Below, one piece after another: positions 21,476 through 33,749 of a stretch of DNA of 64,000 nt. The notes beneath the pieces were generated by a model, which had not been told where the DNA came from, did no database searches, and saw nothing but the letters and a program-made list of their open reading frames with translations. The position numbers and the translations under genes are program-made. The first letter of the stretch is position 1; the number at the start of each line of letters is the position of its first letter. The DNA comes from Cocos nucifera (Eukaryota; Streptophyta; Magnoliopsida; Arecales; Arecaceae): NCBI GenBank assembly GCA_006176705.1, contig QRFJ01000369.1, forward strand, positions 930,001-994,000, written 5' to 3'.

Positions 21476-22419
21476 ATCCACAATTTCTATTGCTATTTTT
21501 TAAAAAGGTTCTTTTCAAGGTCCATCTCGGTATCAGATTTTATACTGATAAAATTCTACTATAATGCCGGTATGCGGTGCATTACGGTATACTAGTATTG
21601 AGATGCTCCAAAATGATATATCGGTACGAGATTGATATAATACGGTATGCTCGGTATCGGGCCACACAGGACAGTACGATATTCCATAGTCCTTTTGTTA
21701 TTTTAGGAAAAAAAAGTCTTCCAACCTATCACAGGTTTCACTCAATCAGCAACCATTCACTGTAGCGATTAGTTTTATAACTTGGTATCATGTTGTGCCG
21801 AAGGCAAGCATGATTTTTAATGGGAAGGCACAACATGGTCATCATAAGAATAGCAAAAAATTTGAAAGATTGTATAGGTATTCTGTGATGGGGCATTTTA
21901 AGGATACATAAATTTTTGCATGCTTATTTAGTAGGTGCATAATGAAAAATGCTGAAAATTTGAAGGTACATGGTATCATGTAATGGGGGCGTTCGAACAA
22001 TACAGAAAGTTATCACAAACATACTCTCATTAATATAGATTTTAGAAGTTTTAATATTAAACTTTTTCTATGCAAAAGAGCTGTTAGCCAACCCCACCAT
22101 TCCAATTGATTTTTAAGCACCCAAAAAAATGTAGCTTTTGCAATACCAAAATCTTCCATATGTAGGCAGCATCAAAAGGGTGCAGATATATTTTCTAATA
22201 TTTTTGTTATAAATAGTGAATGATATAAGTGCTAGGCTAGGATGAGGAATTGAATGACTGATTAATTGTAGCTCGATGCAAAAGGATTACCATTGAACTA
22301 GTCCTTCTAAAACCACACAGTGATAAATGGGGTGTAGGGCACCACCCTCTAAATGAGAAAAAAAGTAGAGGATGTTAGGCAATGAAGCAAATCCAAAAAG
22401 AAAACAGAGAATTGCTCCT
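21476..22419. other. no gene seen; repeated GGTA(C/T)GGTAT motif stretch
   Basis: 21525-21680 is filled with CGGTATGC, CGGTACGAG and CGGTATCGG variants, probably a small non-autonomous repeat of unknown class. The rest is AT-rich without coding signal. Confidence 0.4.
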
Positions 22420-25400
22420 CTCACTACGGTACTCTGGACCATCGTCGATCCAATCAATTGCCATTCTCGATGCTAACGAGCATCGCAAAATTCAGTCTCA
22501 ATGCTTTCACAAGCGTCAAAAAAACATTGATAATTGAAGAATCGAAAGTAACCTTTCTGACGCTTTCGTATGGTGTCGGCATCTGCCCCAACGCTGATCT
22601 GCATCACTAAACAGCACGACGATGTTGATGCTTTCTAAAAGCATCGATAAGTTTTAATAACTGCCAATGCATTTTTGCATCATTAATTAAATATTGGGTT
22701 AATGCCAACACTTCTTAAAATCCCGATGCTTATATGCATCGCTAATTGTGGATAAGTTTGAGATATCTTCATATGCTTTAAAACGTCGATAATATTCTAT
22801 TCCAAAAAAAAAATAAACCAAAAGTAATTTAATAATCTATATAGAAATAAATAAAATCTATCCAAAATTTATAAAAAAATTCAAATACCAACATAGTCAT
22901 AATAAATACCCTATATAACATCATTATCAATATATAAATCTGTATAAAATTTATAAGCAAATTCAAACACCAACATAAAATCATAATAAATACTCTATAT
23001 AACATAATAAAGTAATAATTACATGGTTCGTCATGTTCATGGATTACAATCCATAATCAAAAAGAAGAAAGTAAAAGAAATTTATAAAACTTAAAAGAAA
23101 CATCGAGGCATCGGACTATCAGTGATCCATAGAAGCATGATCATCGTTAACTCCATGATTGTTGGAACTACCAGGAGCTTACAACAAAAATATAAAAACT
23201 TTAGTAGTTGAGAATACGAAAATTATAATATAACTTAAATGATTAAGTATATAAAAAATATAAATATAGTCAGATATATATTCTAGAAAAGTCCACAAAC
23301 ATTTGTAATGTAGATGTCAACTGATCAATATGAGTTCTTATGGAAGATATCACTATGTCATAGCTTTATCTCACCATCTTTATCTGTACCTCCACCCATG
23401 CATCCATCCATGCCTCCAGCTGTTCTTCAATATGTACCTCTATCCAAGTCTTGAGCATACAAATATCTATATTACTGGAACTCTCTCTAGGATCCTAAGT
23501 GTATCGGTATACGTCAGATAACTGAATAAAAATAACTCCAACCCCAACAGCTCTATCATCACTTGAGCTTCGATAGACTAGCCTCCATAGATGCTGAGGA
23601 CTTACTGATATGCTCTGTAAGAAGAGATAAATCTCTCTCTTATATTCTAAAAAAGTATATATATTAATTTTATACTTAAAAATAAAATTAATTATCATTG
23701 CACTAAATGATTATCAATATATATAAATATATCACTTAACTCGTCGCTAATAAAATCATCATCTCATGAACATGAGTCATCCTATAGAACTCGATCTGAC
23801 CATGCTCCCTCTCATGCTCATCCACATCTATAGAAAATATAAATTTTATAAAATAATCCCTAAATTTTAATTTATAAACTCTAAGAGTTTCAATAAAACC
23901 TATAAGTATCATGGTACATGATATGTGATACATTATATACAATTTCACTGAGAAGCATGAGGATTGTAGATACATTAACTTAATCCAAAAAAAAATAATA
24001 TGCTACAGATTTTGAAAGAAGCAATATCACGCATATCTCTTGGACCCCCATGTATGAGGAACAGATAGAGCTATATGAGCAGCTCGACCAATATCAAAAT
24101 ATACTTACAAAATAAAGTAAAGAGTGTGATATATCTTATATATATGATCAATTTAGATAAGTAATCAATATAACATAAGATATATCATGAGTATATATAA
24201 TTACCTATCCCCTCTCAGAAAGCCAATAATGAACAACCTCCCTCCACTGCAAAGAATCTATATCAAAAAAATAAATACGAGCAACATCATCCTCCGCTAA
24301 TCCCTCTCTCTTGCAATCCCTCTTCAATATTGCCTTAAATTTTTTTCATTTTTGATTGAGGGACTTCAGCACTCATTCATGACCGTCTGGAGGGAGTATA
24401 AATTTACTCTAAAATAAAGCAAAGAAGGATATTCAATTATTAAATAATATAATTAATTAATTATAAATAAATTAACATAAATTATAAAGTAATCTTTTTA
24501 CACATACTATTCATAGAATCTCAAGCTTATATGCAAGAAGCATATCATTCCATTTTGCATAGTTCAAGAGACAAAGCTGACCCTTTGGTGCAATAGTACC
24601 TAAAATGCTCGTTAACAATCTAGTAGCCTTATTGATGAATTATCCTATCTGGTTGCACTGGATGATGATCTTCTCACCCTCAACTAAACACTAGATATCT
24701 CTAGCCCGTGTGAACCCATGTCCAATCCAAGCTCTCCTGGATGCATCTACAATAAACATATAAAATAAAAAATATATTACAAATTAAATAATAAAAAATA
24801 ATACTTAAAACTTAATAGTCATGAATGTATAATAATTATATTAAATTATCCTAGATGTGAATCTCATCTATAATAACATTCTCATTAGCAAGAGGATCAT
24901 GCTATAGCTTAGACTGCTGTGTGGATAAAAAGGATTGACCTCGGACTACTGTGCGGATGATGAAGGACTGGCCTCAGACTACTGTAGCTTTACTTTATAA
25001 CTGTATCTTCTTCTCATTGTTATTTTGCCTGAGACTTCTCTATGGCAAGTCTATCTTTTAGCATGAAAGAAAAAGGGAATGCCTTAGCAGAACCTAGAAA
25101 TACTCGAACAATTCTAATGCACCTCACTCTTTTAATAATATCAAATGTTAGGGGGAAACATGAACGACATATTGATTAAGTACATGATTAGAGGTTCAAA
25201 AAATTAACTACTTTAAAAACTAAATGAGAAACAACACAATTCAACATATTTAAAGAAAAAAGGACTCCATATTAAATATCAGTGTTTTTTAGTCTTAATA
25301 TAATGACCCACTTTCAAAAATTATCACTTTAATGTACCAATGAATCAAGGCATCCCTAGAGCCAAAATTTCTTGAATTTGATTCTAATATTACTAAAAGA

Positions 25401-26190
25401 ATATAAGTAATTAACTCTAAAATTGGTGTTCTTGTGGAATTTTATGCTCAAATATGACTTTTAAATCTTCCTGGACTTGAAACCATAAAATATAATTCAT
25501 ATAAGGATCAGCCTAGATACTTTCTATCAAATCAATTGAGACACTTAATATCACTAATCTACACAATCTTTACCCCCAATTAACAAAAGATCAAAGCCCA
25601 AATAGAAAGACAAGAGAACCAAAACACAAGAAGAAGTTGAAAAATCATAACATCTACAAAACCCTTAGCCCTAGATCGATCAAATCACAAACAAACTGAA
25701 CACATATATGAAAAAAGATATAGAATAGGGAAATACCTTAGATCAAGTGGTGGAAGACATAGATACCAGAGGTGGAAAGCATTTTGTGGATGGTGGAGTA
25801 CCGATGATTATCGCTCTAAAGCTCTGACTAATGGTTCCTACTGGTGATGATCAGAGAGAGATCGGAGGAGGACGAGATTGGGATGGAGGGGAGAGGGGGG
25901 CAAAAGAGAGTTTTGATTTGGGAGCCTAGAGAGGGGGTGGATGAGGCGGAGAGGCTTGAGAGAGAAAGAGGACTAGGGTTTCGATTTGGAGATGGAGGCT
26001 TGGGGATAAGAGTTGAATTTTAACAATGCCTTATGGCCTCCATCGACATTTTTCTGCATTGTAGAATGCTACTGCTTTAAAGCATCATAACATACCGACG
26101 CTCATAAAAAGCATTGGCAGATGGATGTGATATTTTAAATTTGCTGATACTTTTTCCTAGCATTGATAATATAAAGTATCTTGATCAATT
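22420..26190 (-). mobile_element. CACTA (En/Spm) element remnant
   Basis: Both ends hold many GCATCG/CGATGC and GACGCTTT-type motifs (22445-22800 and 26035-26180), the subterminal repeat pattern of CACTA elements. Between them, on the minus strand, are decayed exons of a Transposase_24/Ptta-type protein. Termini are uncertain: CACTA at 22422 and the degenerate complement CAATGCTAGGAAAAAG ending near 26180 are the best candidates. No 3-bp target duplication could be fixed. Confidence 0.6.
23100..24780 (-). pseudogene. CACTA-associated Transposase_24 (Ptta/En/Spm) protein
   Basis: On the minus strand, exon-like pieces are seen: RRAWIGHGFTRARDI, then GEKIIIQCNQIG.FINKATR, TIAPKGQLCLLNYAKWNDM and LAYKLEIL (about 24775-24500). 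After an intron-like gap come KFILPPDGHE.VLKSLNQK and KKFKAILKRDCKREGLAEDD, then QWREVVHYWLSERG (about 24405-24195). The order matches Transposase_24 proteins carried by plant CACTA elements. The C-terminal coiled part is probably near 23500-23100. Stops replace Trp and Gln codons. Confidence 0.6.
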
Positions 26191-26371
26191 TTTTGTCCAA
26201 AAGAAGCCCCATAACCAATATAATTCTTATAAGCATGTAATTTTGAATGATGTAATAAGACAATGTTGATATATATATATAAGAACAATGTTTTCTCGAA
26301 GAGAAATATATGAAAATAATGTTGATGTAACTAAGAATACTATGGACATACTAGAGAACTTTGTGTATTCT

Positions 26372-27214
26372 TGTGAGCTCAAGTATGGTGCTCTCAAGCC
26401 TTAGAAGTAGGTGGAGAAAGACTAAAGAGAGAATGAAACCAATCATCGAATAGCTTCAGCCAATGCTTCCATCGAGCTGACTCATTTTCTGTCAGAGCCA
26501 GCCCAAGCAGAAGATGAGCTGGTCTGAATCCTGAGAAAGTAGACTCGAGCAGAAGTCCAGAAAGTGTATTAAGCTGATACATTGGAAGAGATGGCTCGGT
26601 TCCTATTAGAGCCAGTCCGAGTAGAAGTCAAGCCAGCTCGAATTCTGAGAGAGCTGACTCAAGCAGCAGAATAGAGAGTAGTGATTCAGACTCTCGTAGG
26701 AGACATCACAGTCGAGCCGGTCTAACTGCTGACCGAGCTAGCTCGAGCAACGAATAGAACAGTACGTTGTTTTTATTCTGGCCTGGGATTGGGTTTAATC
26801 CTAGGGACTTAGGGCCTTATTTTATAAGATCCTAAGAGACTAACCTATGGATTGGACTGGGATTAGATGAATGGGTATGTGCATGTGAGACATGGATGTA
26901 CATGGGCTTGGAAAGTGCATCACATTAGATTAGCTAGGAAAGTTTTTTGGATTGGATCATATTGATCAGGTATATATATATATATATTCTATATTGAGTT
27001 TTGTAATTAGAACGTAATTGAATACAAGCCCTTTTCTTCCTAAAAAATCTCTTTTTTTCTCTCTCATCTCCCTTTCTTCTCCATGCCCTAGGATTTTCTA
27101 GGATTTGATAGGACAGCCATCTATTTCTTTGGATTCTTGTTGCTATTTCTGCAATCATCAAGTAGTAAGGATTATTTTCAACACTTGGTATTAGAGCAAT
27201 ACCAGATTGCAATA
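26372..27214 (+). repeat. copia 5' LTR
   Basis: It starts TGTGAGCTCAAGTATGGTGC and ends TTGCAATA (the right copy ends TTGCAACA). It contains GAGCCAGCCCAAGCAGAAG-type repeats and, 32 bases before its end, the sequence CTTGGTATTAGAGCAATACC, which resembles a primer site inside the LTR. Confidence 0.85.
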
Positions 27215-27217
27215 GAT

Positions 27218-27229
27218 TGGTATTAAAGC
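27218..27229 (+). promoter_or_regulatory. copia primer binding site
   Basis: TGGTATTAAAGC begins four bases after the LTR end and differs at two positions from the initiator tRNA-Met primer site TGGTATCAGAGC. Confidence 0.65.
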
Positions 27230-27353
27230 CCTAGCATTGGATCTGGTGGAGGAAAGGTCAAAGCTTCATCTAGCATTGTGGTAAGGTACTAAATAGATTT
27301 TTTTGAATACTGTTCTATTGTTTTAGTATTTGGTTATTGAAAATCTGGTTAAG

Positions 27354-27589
27354 ATGGCATCAAGTACCATTACGACGAACTTTGAAAAGTTCGATGGCAA
27401 GAAAGACTTTAGTTTTTGGTAGCAAAGGATGAAGGATCTACTGGTGTAGAATAGAATCTATAAGATCTTAACTTAAAAAAGATCAAAAAAGATTTTTATT
27501 AAAGAGTGAGAAAAACTTGAAGAGATAGTCTTCAGCATGATTTGAATGTACCTCACTGATGAAGTTCTATCAGAGATCAACATAGAAAG
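27354..27589 (+). pseudogene. copia gag, N-terminal part
   Basis: ATG 27354 opens with MASSTITTNFEKFDGKKDFS and continues W.QRMKDLLV, with a TAG replacing the codon after FW. Further stops follow before the insertion of the Tat element at 27590. It continues at 33750. Confidence 0.7.
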
Positions 27590-28709
27590 TGTTGACGCAG
27601 AATCTGATCATCGCCAAAATCAGCTGGAGCAGAGGTGGACGAGATCGCCATTGGGGACCTACAAAATAAAGTCCCATCTGGAGCCGGTGGGGGGGTGGCT
27701 CCGATAGGACCATCCGACGATCAAGTCAGCTCTGACCAATAGAAATGGAGTGCTCGAAAATGAGTTTCACAGAGCTTAGAGAAGAAGAGGAGAGCTTAGA
27801 GCTTAGGGTTAGCATATCTGAAGGGTCCCTCTTATAGGCAGAGCTTGATGGTGACAGCTGTAGCCGCATGCTGATGGGCCACTCGAGGTCCGACGGAGTC
27901 AGTCCCAGGGGAAGGCACCATTTACAGCACCATCTGCAACGGATTGATGGTGATAACCATCGTCGCCTGGTAGTGGGTCATTGTCACCTACGGTGGACTG
28001 ATGGTGATGGCTGCAACTATCTTGATATCGAGCCGCTCGGGGTCGAATGAAGGGTTGAAGGGCTTTGATGTGTACCCATTTTGGAGGGGTTCAGACTCCT
28101 GAAGAGGAAGCTCGAAAGGAGTTCGGCTCCCGTAGGCGTCTGGCTGGAGGTGTGTGGCTAAGGCTCGATCGTTGGAGAGTTCGATATGAGCTCGACCGAC
28201 CGAAGGGGATGTCCGGAAGGAGTCTGCTAAAGAAGTTCGACCGAAGAAGGTGTCTGAGAGGAGTTTGGCTCTTAGAGAAGTTCGATCGAGGGAATGTCTG
28301 GGAGGAGTCTGATCAGAGTTCGGCTGCTAAGGAGTTTGGCCGCTGAGGGGTTCGATCGATTGACAGCCACTGAGGAGTTCGATCGAGGGACGATCGTTGA
28401 AGAGTTCGATCGAGGGACAGCCATTGAGGAGTTCGACTAAAGCCCGACTGCTGAGAGGTTCGATCGATTGACAACCATTGAGAAGTTCGATCGAGGGATG
28501 ACTGCTGAGGAGTTCGATCGAGGGATAGCCGCTGAGGAGTTTGGCTAAAGCCCAACCGCTGAGAGTCCGAAGGAGCTCAACCGCTAAGCAGTTCGATCGA
28601 CTGTAGGAGTTCGGCCAAGATCCATCCGCTAAAGCTCTTCCATGGCTATCGGCCACATTAGGCTGAGCATCGAATTGGATTTCGACAGGAGCGGGGTTTA
28701 CCCCCAACA
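27590..28709 (-). repeat. Tat 3' LTR
   Basis: It starts TGTTGACGCAGAATCTGATC and ends TTTACCCCCAACA on the plus strand. It holds GAGGAGTTCGATCGAGGGA minisatellite repeats at about 28330-28600. The complement of 28710-28725 is a purine-rich tract beside the LTR. Confidence 0.85.
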
Positions 28710-28805
28710 ATAGTCTCTCCCACTTTCGAGTTCGAAATTCAAAGTAAGGGAGTGCAGAAAAGGCGACTGCCAAAGTCTTCTTCTAGGCTCCGTGCTGATT
28801 CAGAT

Positions 28806-31017
28806 CGAAGCTCGGAGGAGATCTCATCTCCAGCTAAAGTTAATGTTGAAGTTGAAGATCGAAGAAGATCTCATCTCCAGCCGAGGTTGAAGTAGATCTC
28901 GTCTTATGCGGTCGAGGTCGGAGGTTGAGCTCCTCTGGGGGGCGATATTGTCTTCAACAGTCGAGGCTGACTCGGGGGAGATCTCCTCTCCTACAGTCGT
29001 GGTTAATATGGGTGCTCGAAAGAGATCTGATCTCTGACCAAGATTGACACGATCGCTCGAAGGAGATCTTATCTCCTGTGGCCGAGATTGATGCGGGCGC
29101 TCGAGGGAGATCTTATCTTCTGCAATCGAGTTTGCCTCGGGGGAGATCTTATCTCCTGCTGTCGAAGTTGGCCTGGATCCTCAGAGGAGATCTTATCTCC
29201 TGCAGTCAAGATTGCCTTGGGGGAGATCTTCTCTCCTGCGATCGAGTTGATGCGGGCGCTCGGAGGAGATCTTATCTCCTGCAGCCGAGTTTGCCTTGGG
29301 GGAGATCTTATCTCCTGCTACCGAAGTTGGCCCAGACCCTCGGGGAGATCTTATCTCCTACAGCCGAGGTTGCCTCGGAGGAGATTTTATCTCCTACGGT
29401 CGAGGTTGATGCGGGCGCTCGGGGAAGATCTTAAATCCTGCAGCGAGTTTGCCTCGGAAGAGATCTTATCTCCTGCTACCGAAGTTGGCCCAGACCCTTA
29501 GGGGAGATCTTATCTCCTGCAACTGAGGTTACCTCGGGGGAGATCTTATCTCCTGCAGTCGAGGTTGATGCGGGCGCTCGGGAGAGATCTTATCTCCTGC
29601 AGCCGAGTTTGCCTTGGGTGCTCAAGAGAGATCTTATCTCTAGCCGAGGATGTCACTCGAAAGAGATCTTATCTCTAGCCGAGGTTGACGCGGTCGCTCG
29701 GGAGAGATCTTATCTTTAGCCGAGGTTGTCGCTCGGGAGAGATCTTATCTCTAGCCGAGATTGACGCGATTGCTCGGAGGAGATCTTATCTCTAGTCGAA
29801 GTTGTCGCTCAGGAGTGATCTTATCTCTAGCTGAGATTGACGCGGTCGCTCGAAAGAGATCTTATCTTTGGCCGAGGTTGTCTCGGTTGCTTGGGAGAGA
29901 TCTTATTCTCTAGCCGAGGTTGTCGCTCGGAAGAGATCTTATCTCTAACCGAGGTTGATGCGATCGCTCGAGAGAAATTTTATCTCTAGCCAAGGTTGAT
30001 GCGGTCGCTCGGAAGAGATCTTATCTCTAGCCGAGATTGTCGAGGTTGCTCAAAAGAGATCTTATCTCTAGTCAAGGTTGACGCTCAGGAGAGATCTTAT
30101 CTCTAGCCGAGGTTGACGTGGTCGCTCGGAAGAGATCTTATCTCTCTGGCTAACCGAGGTTGTCTCAATCGCTCGAAAGAGATCTTATCTCTAGCCGACA
30201 TGATCGCTTGGGAGAGATCTTATCTCTAGCCGAGGTTGTCGCTCAAAAGAGATCTTATCTCTAAGGTTGATGCAGTCGCTCGAGAGAGAGATCTTATCTC
30301 TGACCGAGGTTATCTCGGATCACTCGGGAGAGATCTTATCTCTAGCCGAAGTTTATCCACGATCGCTCGGGAAGAGATCTTATCTCTGATCGAGATTATC
30401 CATGGTCGCTCGGGAGAGATCTTATCTCTGGTCGAGGTTGACTTGGTCATCCGAGAGAGATCTTATCTCTAACTGAGGTTGTCTTAGTCGCTCGAAAGAG
30501 ATCTTATCTCTAGCCTGAGGTTGTCCACGGTCGCTCGGGAAGAGATCTTATCTCTAGCCGAGGTTGACTCAATCATCCGGGAGAGATCTTATCTCTAGCC
30601 GAGGTTGACTCGATCACTCGGAAAAGATCTTATCTCTGATCGAGGTTGTCAGCGTTCGCTCGAGAGAGATCTTATCTCTAGTCAAGGTTGTCGCTCGAAA
30701 GAGATCTTATCTCTAGCCGAGGTTGACTCGGTCGCTCGAGAGAGATCTTATCTCTAATCGAGATTGTCCATGGTCACTCAGAAGAGATCTTATCTCTGGC
30801 CAAGGTTGACTCGATCGTCCGAAAGAGATCTTATCTCTAGCCGAGATTGTCTCGATCATTCGAGAGAGATCTTATCTCTAGCCGAGGTTGTCCACGATCG
30901 CTCGGAAGAGATCTTATCTCTAGCCGAGGTTGACTCGGTCGCTCGGGAGAGATCTTATCTCTAGCTAAGGTTAACTCGATCACTCGAAAGAGATCTTATC
31001 TTTAGCCGAGGTTGATG
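28806..31017. repeat. satellite array with GAGATCTTATCTC hairpin units
   Basis: Roughly 40 units of about 40-60 bases each carry AGATCTTATCT (an AGATCT BglII site) followed by (C/T)TAGCCGAGGTTG or CTGCAGCCGAG spacers. The left third uses the form GGAGATCTTATCTCC, the right two thirds AGAGATCTTATCTCT. In both forms the arms pair perfectly. A similar array sits at 43130-44440 in another Tat element. Open frames across it are by-products of the period. Confidence 0.85.
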
Positions 31018-31030
31018 GTCTTTGACCTGC

Positions 31031-31069
31031 TCGTGTTAGGACGAGATTTTTCTTCTGTTCCTAACACGA
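31031..31069. repeat. conserved 37-nt hairpin, Tat element
   Basis: Arms TCGTGTTAGGA and TCCTAACACGA enclose 17 bases. It is the single member of the GTTAGGA family at the gag-side edge of the satellite array, followed by CGACTATTGACTGC, like the copy at 44454-44490. Confidence 0.75.
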
Positions 31070-31329
31070 CGACTATTGACTGCTTCTTTCCTATCATCAC
31101 ATAGTTTTCGCACCCAGAAATAATATTATTGGAGGGAAAGAATTTTACCGAAAAAAAGTTACGGGCAGCACATCCCCATTTTAGGATCGTGGGGGTGTTG
31201 TTCCTCAGGGTTCCCTTAGGCGGCAAGGCCCAGGCCGGACGACCTCCTCTATCTCATGCTGGCCTTCTCAATTTGGAGCAAGCTTTTCTTGGCTTTGTTG
31301 TTGGGAGATGACAAATCATCGATGCACTA

Positions 31330-32595
31330 AGCTCCTCCTTGGGGTAACGTTGATGACGCCATGAGGCGGCCAACCTCATCATTTCTAGTTACGGCAGCCC
31401 TTGACCGATCTTCTCCTACTTCAGGCTGGGAATTTGTCCAACCACCCCTTTTTGACGAGCTCCTTAATTTTATGTTGGAGCTGGATGCATTCCTCAGTAT
31501 CGTGGCCATGGCCATGGTCGCGATGGTAGAGGCACTACTTGCTTCGATCGTGCTTGTTTGGGGGAGACCGTAACCCTTTTGCTCTTGGCAGCTGGTTCTT
31601 AACTTTGGTGAGAATCTGAGCTCAAGGAGCGTTGAGGGGGGCGTAGTCGTGGAACCTTTCAGGAGGAGGGCTTCTTCACGCCCCTCTGTCGAAACTTCCT
31701 TGGTGGCGAGCTCGAGGAGTTCGAGCCTGCCTGCTCCTGGATGGAGTCCGTGAGCATGGTCGAACTTCCTGTGAAACCTTCTGCGGAAGAACTTCATGCT
31801 TTTTAGTCGAAACTTTCTTGACGACGAGCTCGAGGGGGAGCTCGGTCTGGCTTGCCCGAACTTCATCCCACCTCCTATGAATTCTTTGTAGGAGCTTTCT
31901 TAGAGACATACTCGAAGGAAAGTTCGGCCTCGCTTGCACCGAACTTCACTCCGCCCTCTTGTCAAGCTTTCATCAGGAGGACTTCATGCCCCTTTGTCGG
32001 TGCTTCCTTGACGGCGAGCTCGAGGGAGAGTTCGACCTCGCTTGCACTGGGAGGTCGTGAACGCAGTCGAACTTCATTCCACCTCCTTGCAAGACCTCCT
32101 GCGGGGCTTCCTTGGTGGTGAGCTCGAGCAAGAGTTCGACCTTGCTTGCGCCGGAGAGGTCGCGAATGTGGTCGAACTTCATGCCGCCCTCCTGGGAAGC
32201 TTTCTACGGGAGAACTTCTGCTCTCCATTTCTCCTTCCTAAGGATGATTGATATGTCCAAATGCTCCTCTTTAAGGTCGGTTCCTCGCATCCTCATGATG
32301 GGTTTGCTGGCAAAGTCTCCGTCGGAGGTTATCGCACGGCCTGCATCATCTTGGTAGGGCCACGAATCCGACCAGTAGGTTGAACTGCTCCGCATCTATG
32401 GTGGCTTCGAATGGAACCTGAGCTGTCAGGGCCGAAAGGGGAGCAGATGGATCTGGCGTGGAGGCTGCCGATCGTCGAGTCGAAGCTCTCCTGGGAGGCA
32501 TTTCTCTTCGAAAAAAAACTCTAGAGAGGAAGAAGAGAGATCTTCGGAGAGGGGAGAGAGAAATCATCATTGAGCACTCCTTTAAGAACAAGGGG
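31330..32595 (-). pseudogene. Tat gag remnant without capsid domain
   Basis: On the minus strand MPPRRASTRRSAAS lies at 32498-32457, followed by DAEQFNLLVGF, as in the intact gag at 46544. The central capsid domain is then missing, and a set of about 110-130-base tandem repeats fills 32230-31690. The frame continues to a zinc-knuckle block (CLYHRDHGHGHDTEEC, about 31540-31490) and VINVTPRR. Stops and frame changes occur throughout. Confidence 0.65.
31690..32230. repeat. tandem repeats within gag remnant
   Basis: About four to five units of 110-130 bases share CTTCCTTGGTGGCGAGCTCGA, a CTTGC block and GTCGAACTTCATGCC. They code for Ser/Lys/Glu-rich sequence and replace the capsid part of gag. 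Confidence 0.65.
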
Positions 32596-32632
32596 ACCTC
32601 AGAGATTCAGTGCCCTTTCTCTAGCATCAGTC

Positions 32633-33749
32633 TATTGACGTAGAATCTGATCGTCATCGGAATCAGCTAGAGCGGAGGTGGATGAGGTCATCATCGGGGA
32701 CCTACAAAATAAAGTTTCGTTCGGAGTCGGTGGAAAGGTGGCTCCGATAGGATCCTCCGACGATCAAGTTAGCTCTGGTCAACAGGAATGGAGTGCTCAA
32801 AAATGAGTTCCACAGAGCTTAGAGAAGAAGAGGAGAGCTTAGAGCTTAGGATTAGCGTATCTGGAGGGTCCCTCTTATAGGCGGAGCTTGATGGTGATAG
32901 TTGTAGCTGCGTGCTGGTGGGCCGCTCGAGATCCAATGGAGTCAGTCCTAGGGGAAGGCGTCATCTGCAACATCGCCTGCAATGGATTGATGGTGACAGC
33001 CATCGTCGCTTGGTAGCGGGTCGTTGTCACCTACGGCGGACTGATGGTGATGGCTGCAGCTGTCTTGATACTGAGCCACTCGGAGCCGAATGAAGGGTTG
33101 AAGGGCTTTGATGTGTACCCATTTTGGAGGGGTTCGGACTCCTGAAGAGGAAGCTCAGAAGGAGTTTGGCTCCCATAGGCGTTTGGCTGAAAGTGTGCCG
33201 CCAAGGCTTGATCACTGAGGAGTTCGGTAGGAGCTCGACCGACCGAAAGGGATGTCCGAGAGGAGTTTGCTGAAGAAGTTCGGCCGAAGAAGGTGTCTGG
33301 GAGGAGTTCGACTCTTGGAAAAGTCTGGTCGAGCGAATGTCTGGGAGGAGTCTGACCAGAGTTTGGCTGCTGAGGAGTTTGGCCGCTGAGGGATTCGATC
33401 GATTGACAGCCGCTGAGGAGTTCGGTCGAGGAACGACCGCTGAGGAGTTCGACCGAGGGACGACCGCTGAGTTCGACTAAAGTCCGACCGCTAATAGGTT
33501 CGGCTGATTGACAGCCGCTGAGGAGTTCGACCGAGGGACGATCGCTGAGGTGTTCGATCGAGGGATGACCATTGAGGAGTTCGACTAAAGCTCGGCAGCT
33601 GAGAGTCTGAAAGAGCTCGGCCGCTAAGCTGTTCAGCCGGCTGTAGGAGTTCGGCCAAGACCCATCCGTTGAAGCTCTTCCATGGCTACCGACTGCATCA
33701 GGCTGAGCACCGAATTGGATTTCGACAGGAGCGAGGTTTACCCCCAATA
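32633..33749 (-). repeat. Tat 5' LTR
   Basis: It pairs with 27590-28709; the ends have changed to TATTGACG and CCCCCAATA. The same GAGGAGTTCG minisatellite lies at about 33390-33600. Confidence 0.85.

Larger units (their letters stand above)
27590..33749 (-). mobile_element. Tat-derived non-autonomous element nested in copia gag
   Basis: It has LTRs of about 1.1 kb, with gag remains on the minus strand next to the right LTR and a long satellite array next to the left LTR. Flanks GAAAG (27585-27589) and GAAAT (33750-33754) differ at one base and are taken as the 5-bp target duplication. The internal part contains only gag-derived sequence; protease, reverse transcriptase, RNase H and integrase are absent, so it would depend on enzymes from another element. 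Confidence 0.85.

Noticed and set aside
21525..21680. CGGTATGC-rich stretch as a regulatory array
   Set aside because: Irregular spacing and no adjoining gene; more likely a small decayed repeat.
29078..30964. Several long open frames through the satellite array
   Set aside because: They consist only of repeated RSYLL/DLIS/EILSP text in all three frames, produced by the period. No start context or known domain.
28806..31017. CRISPR-like array of palindromic repeats with spacers
   Set aside because: Spacers are themselves repeats with variable unit length, no cas-like gene is present, and the array lies inside a plant LTR element.
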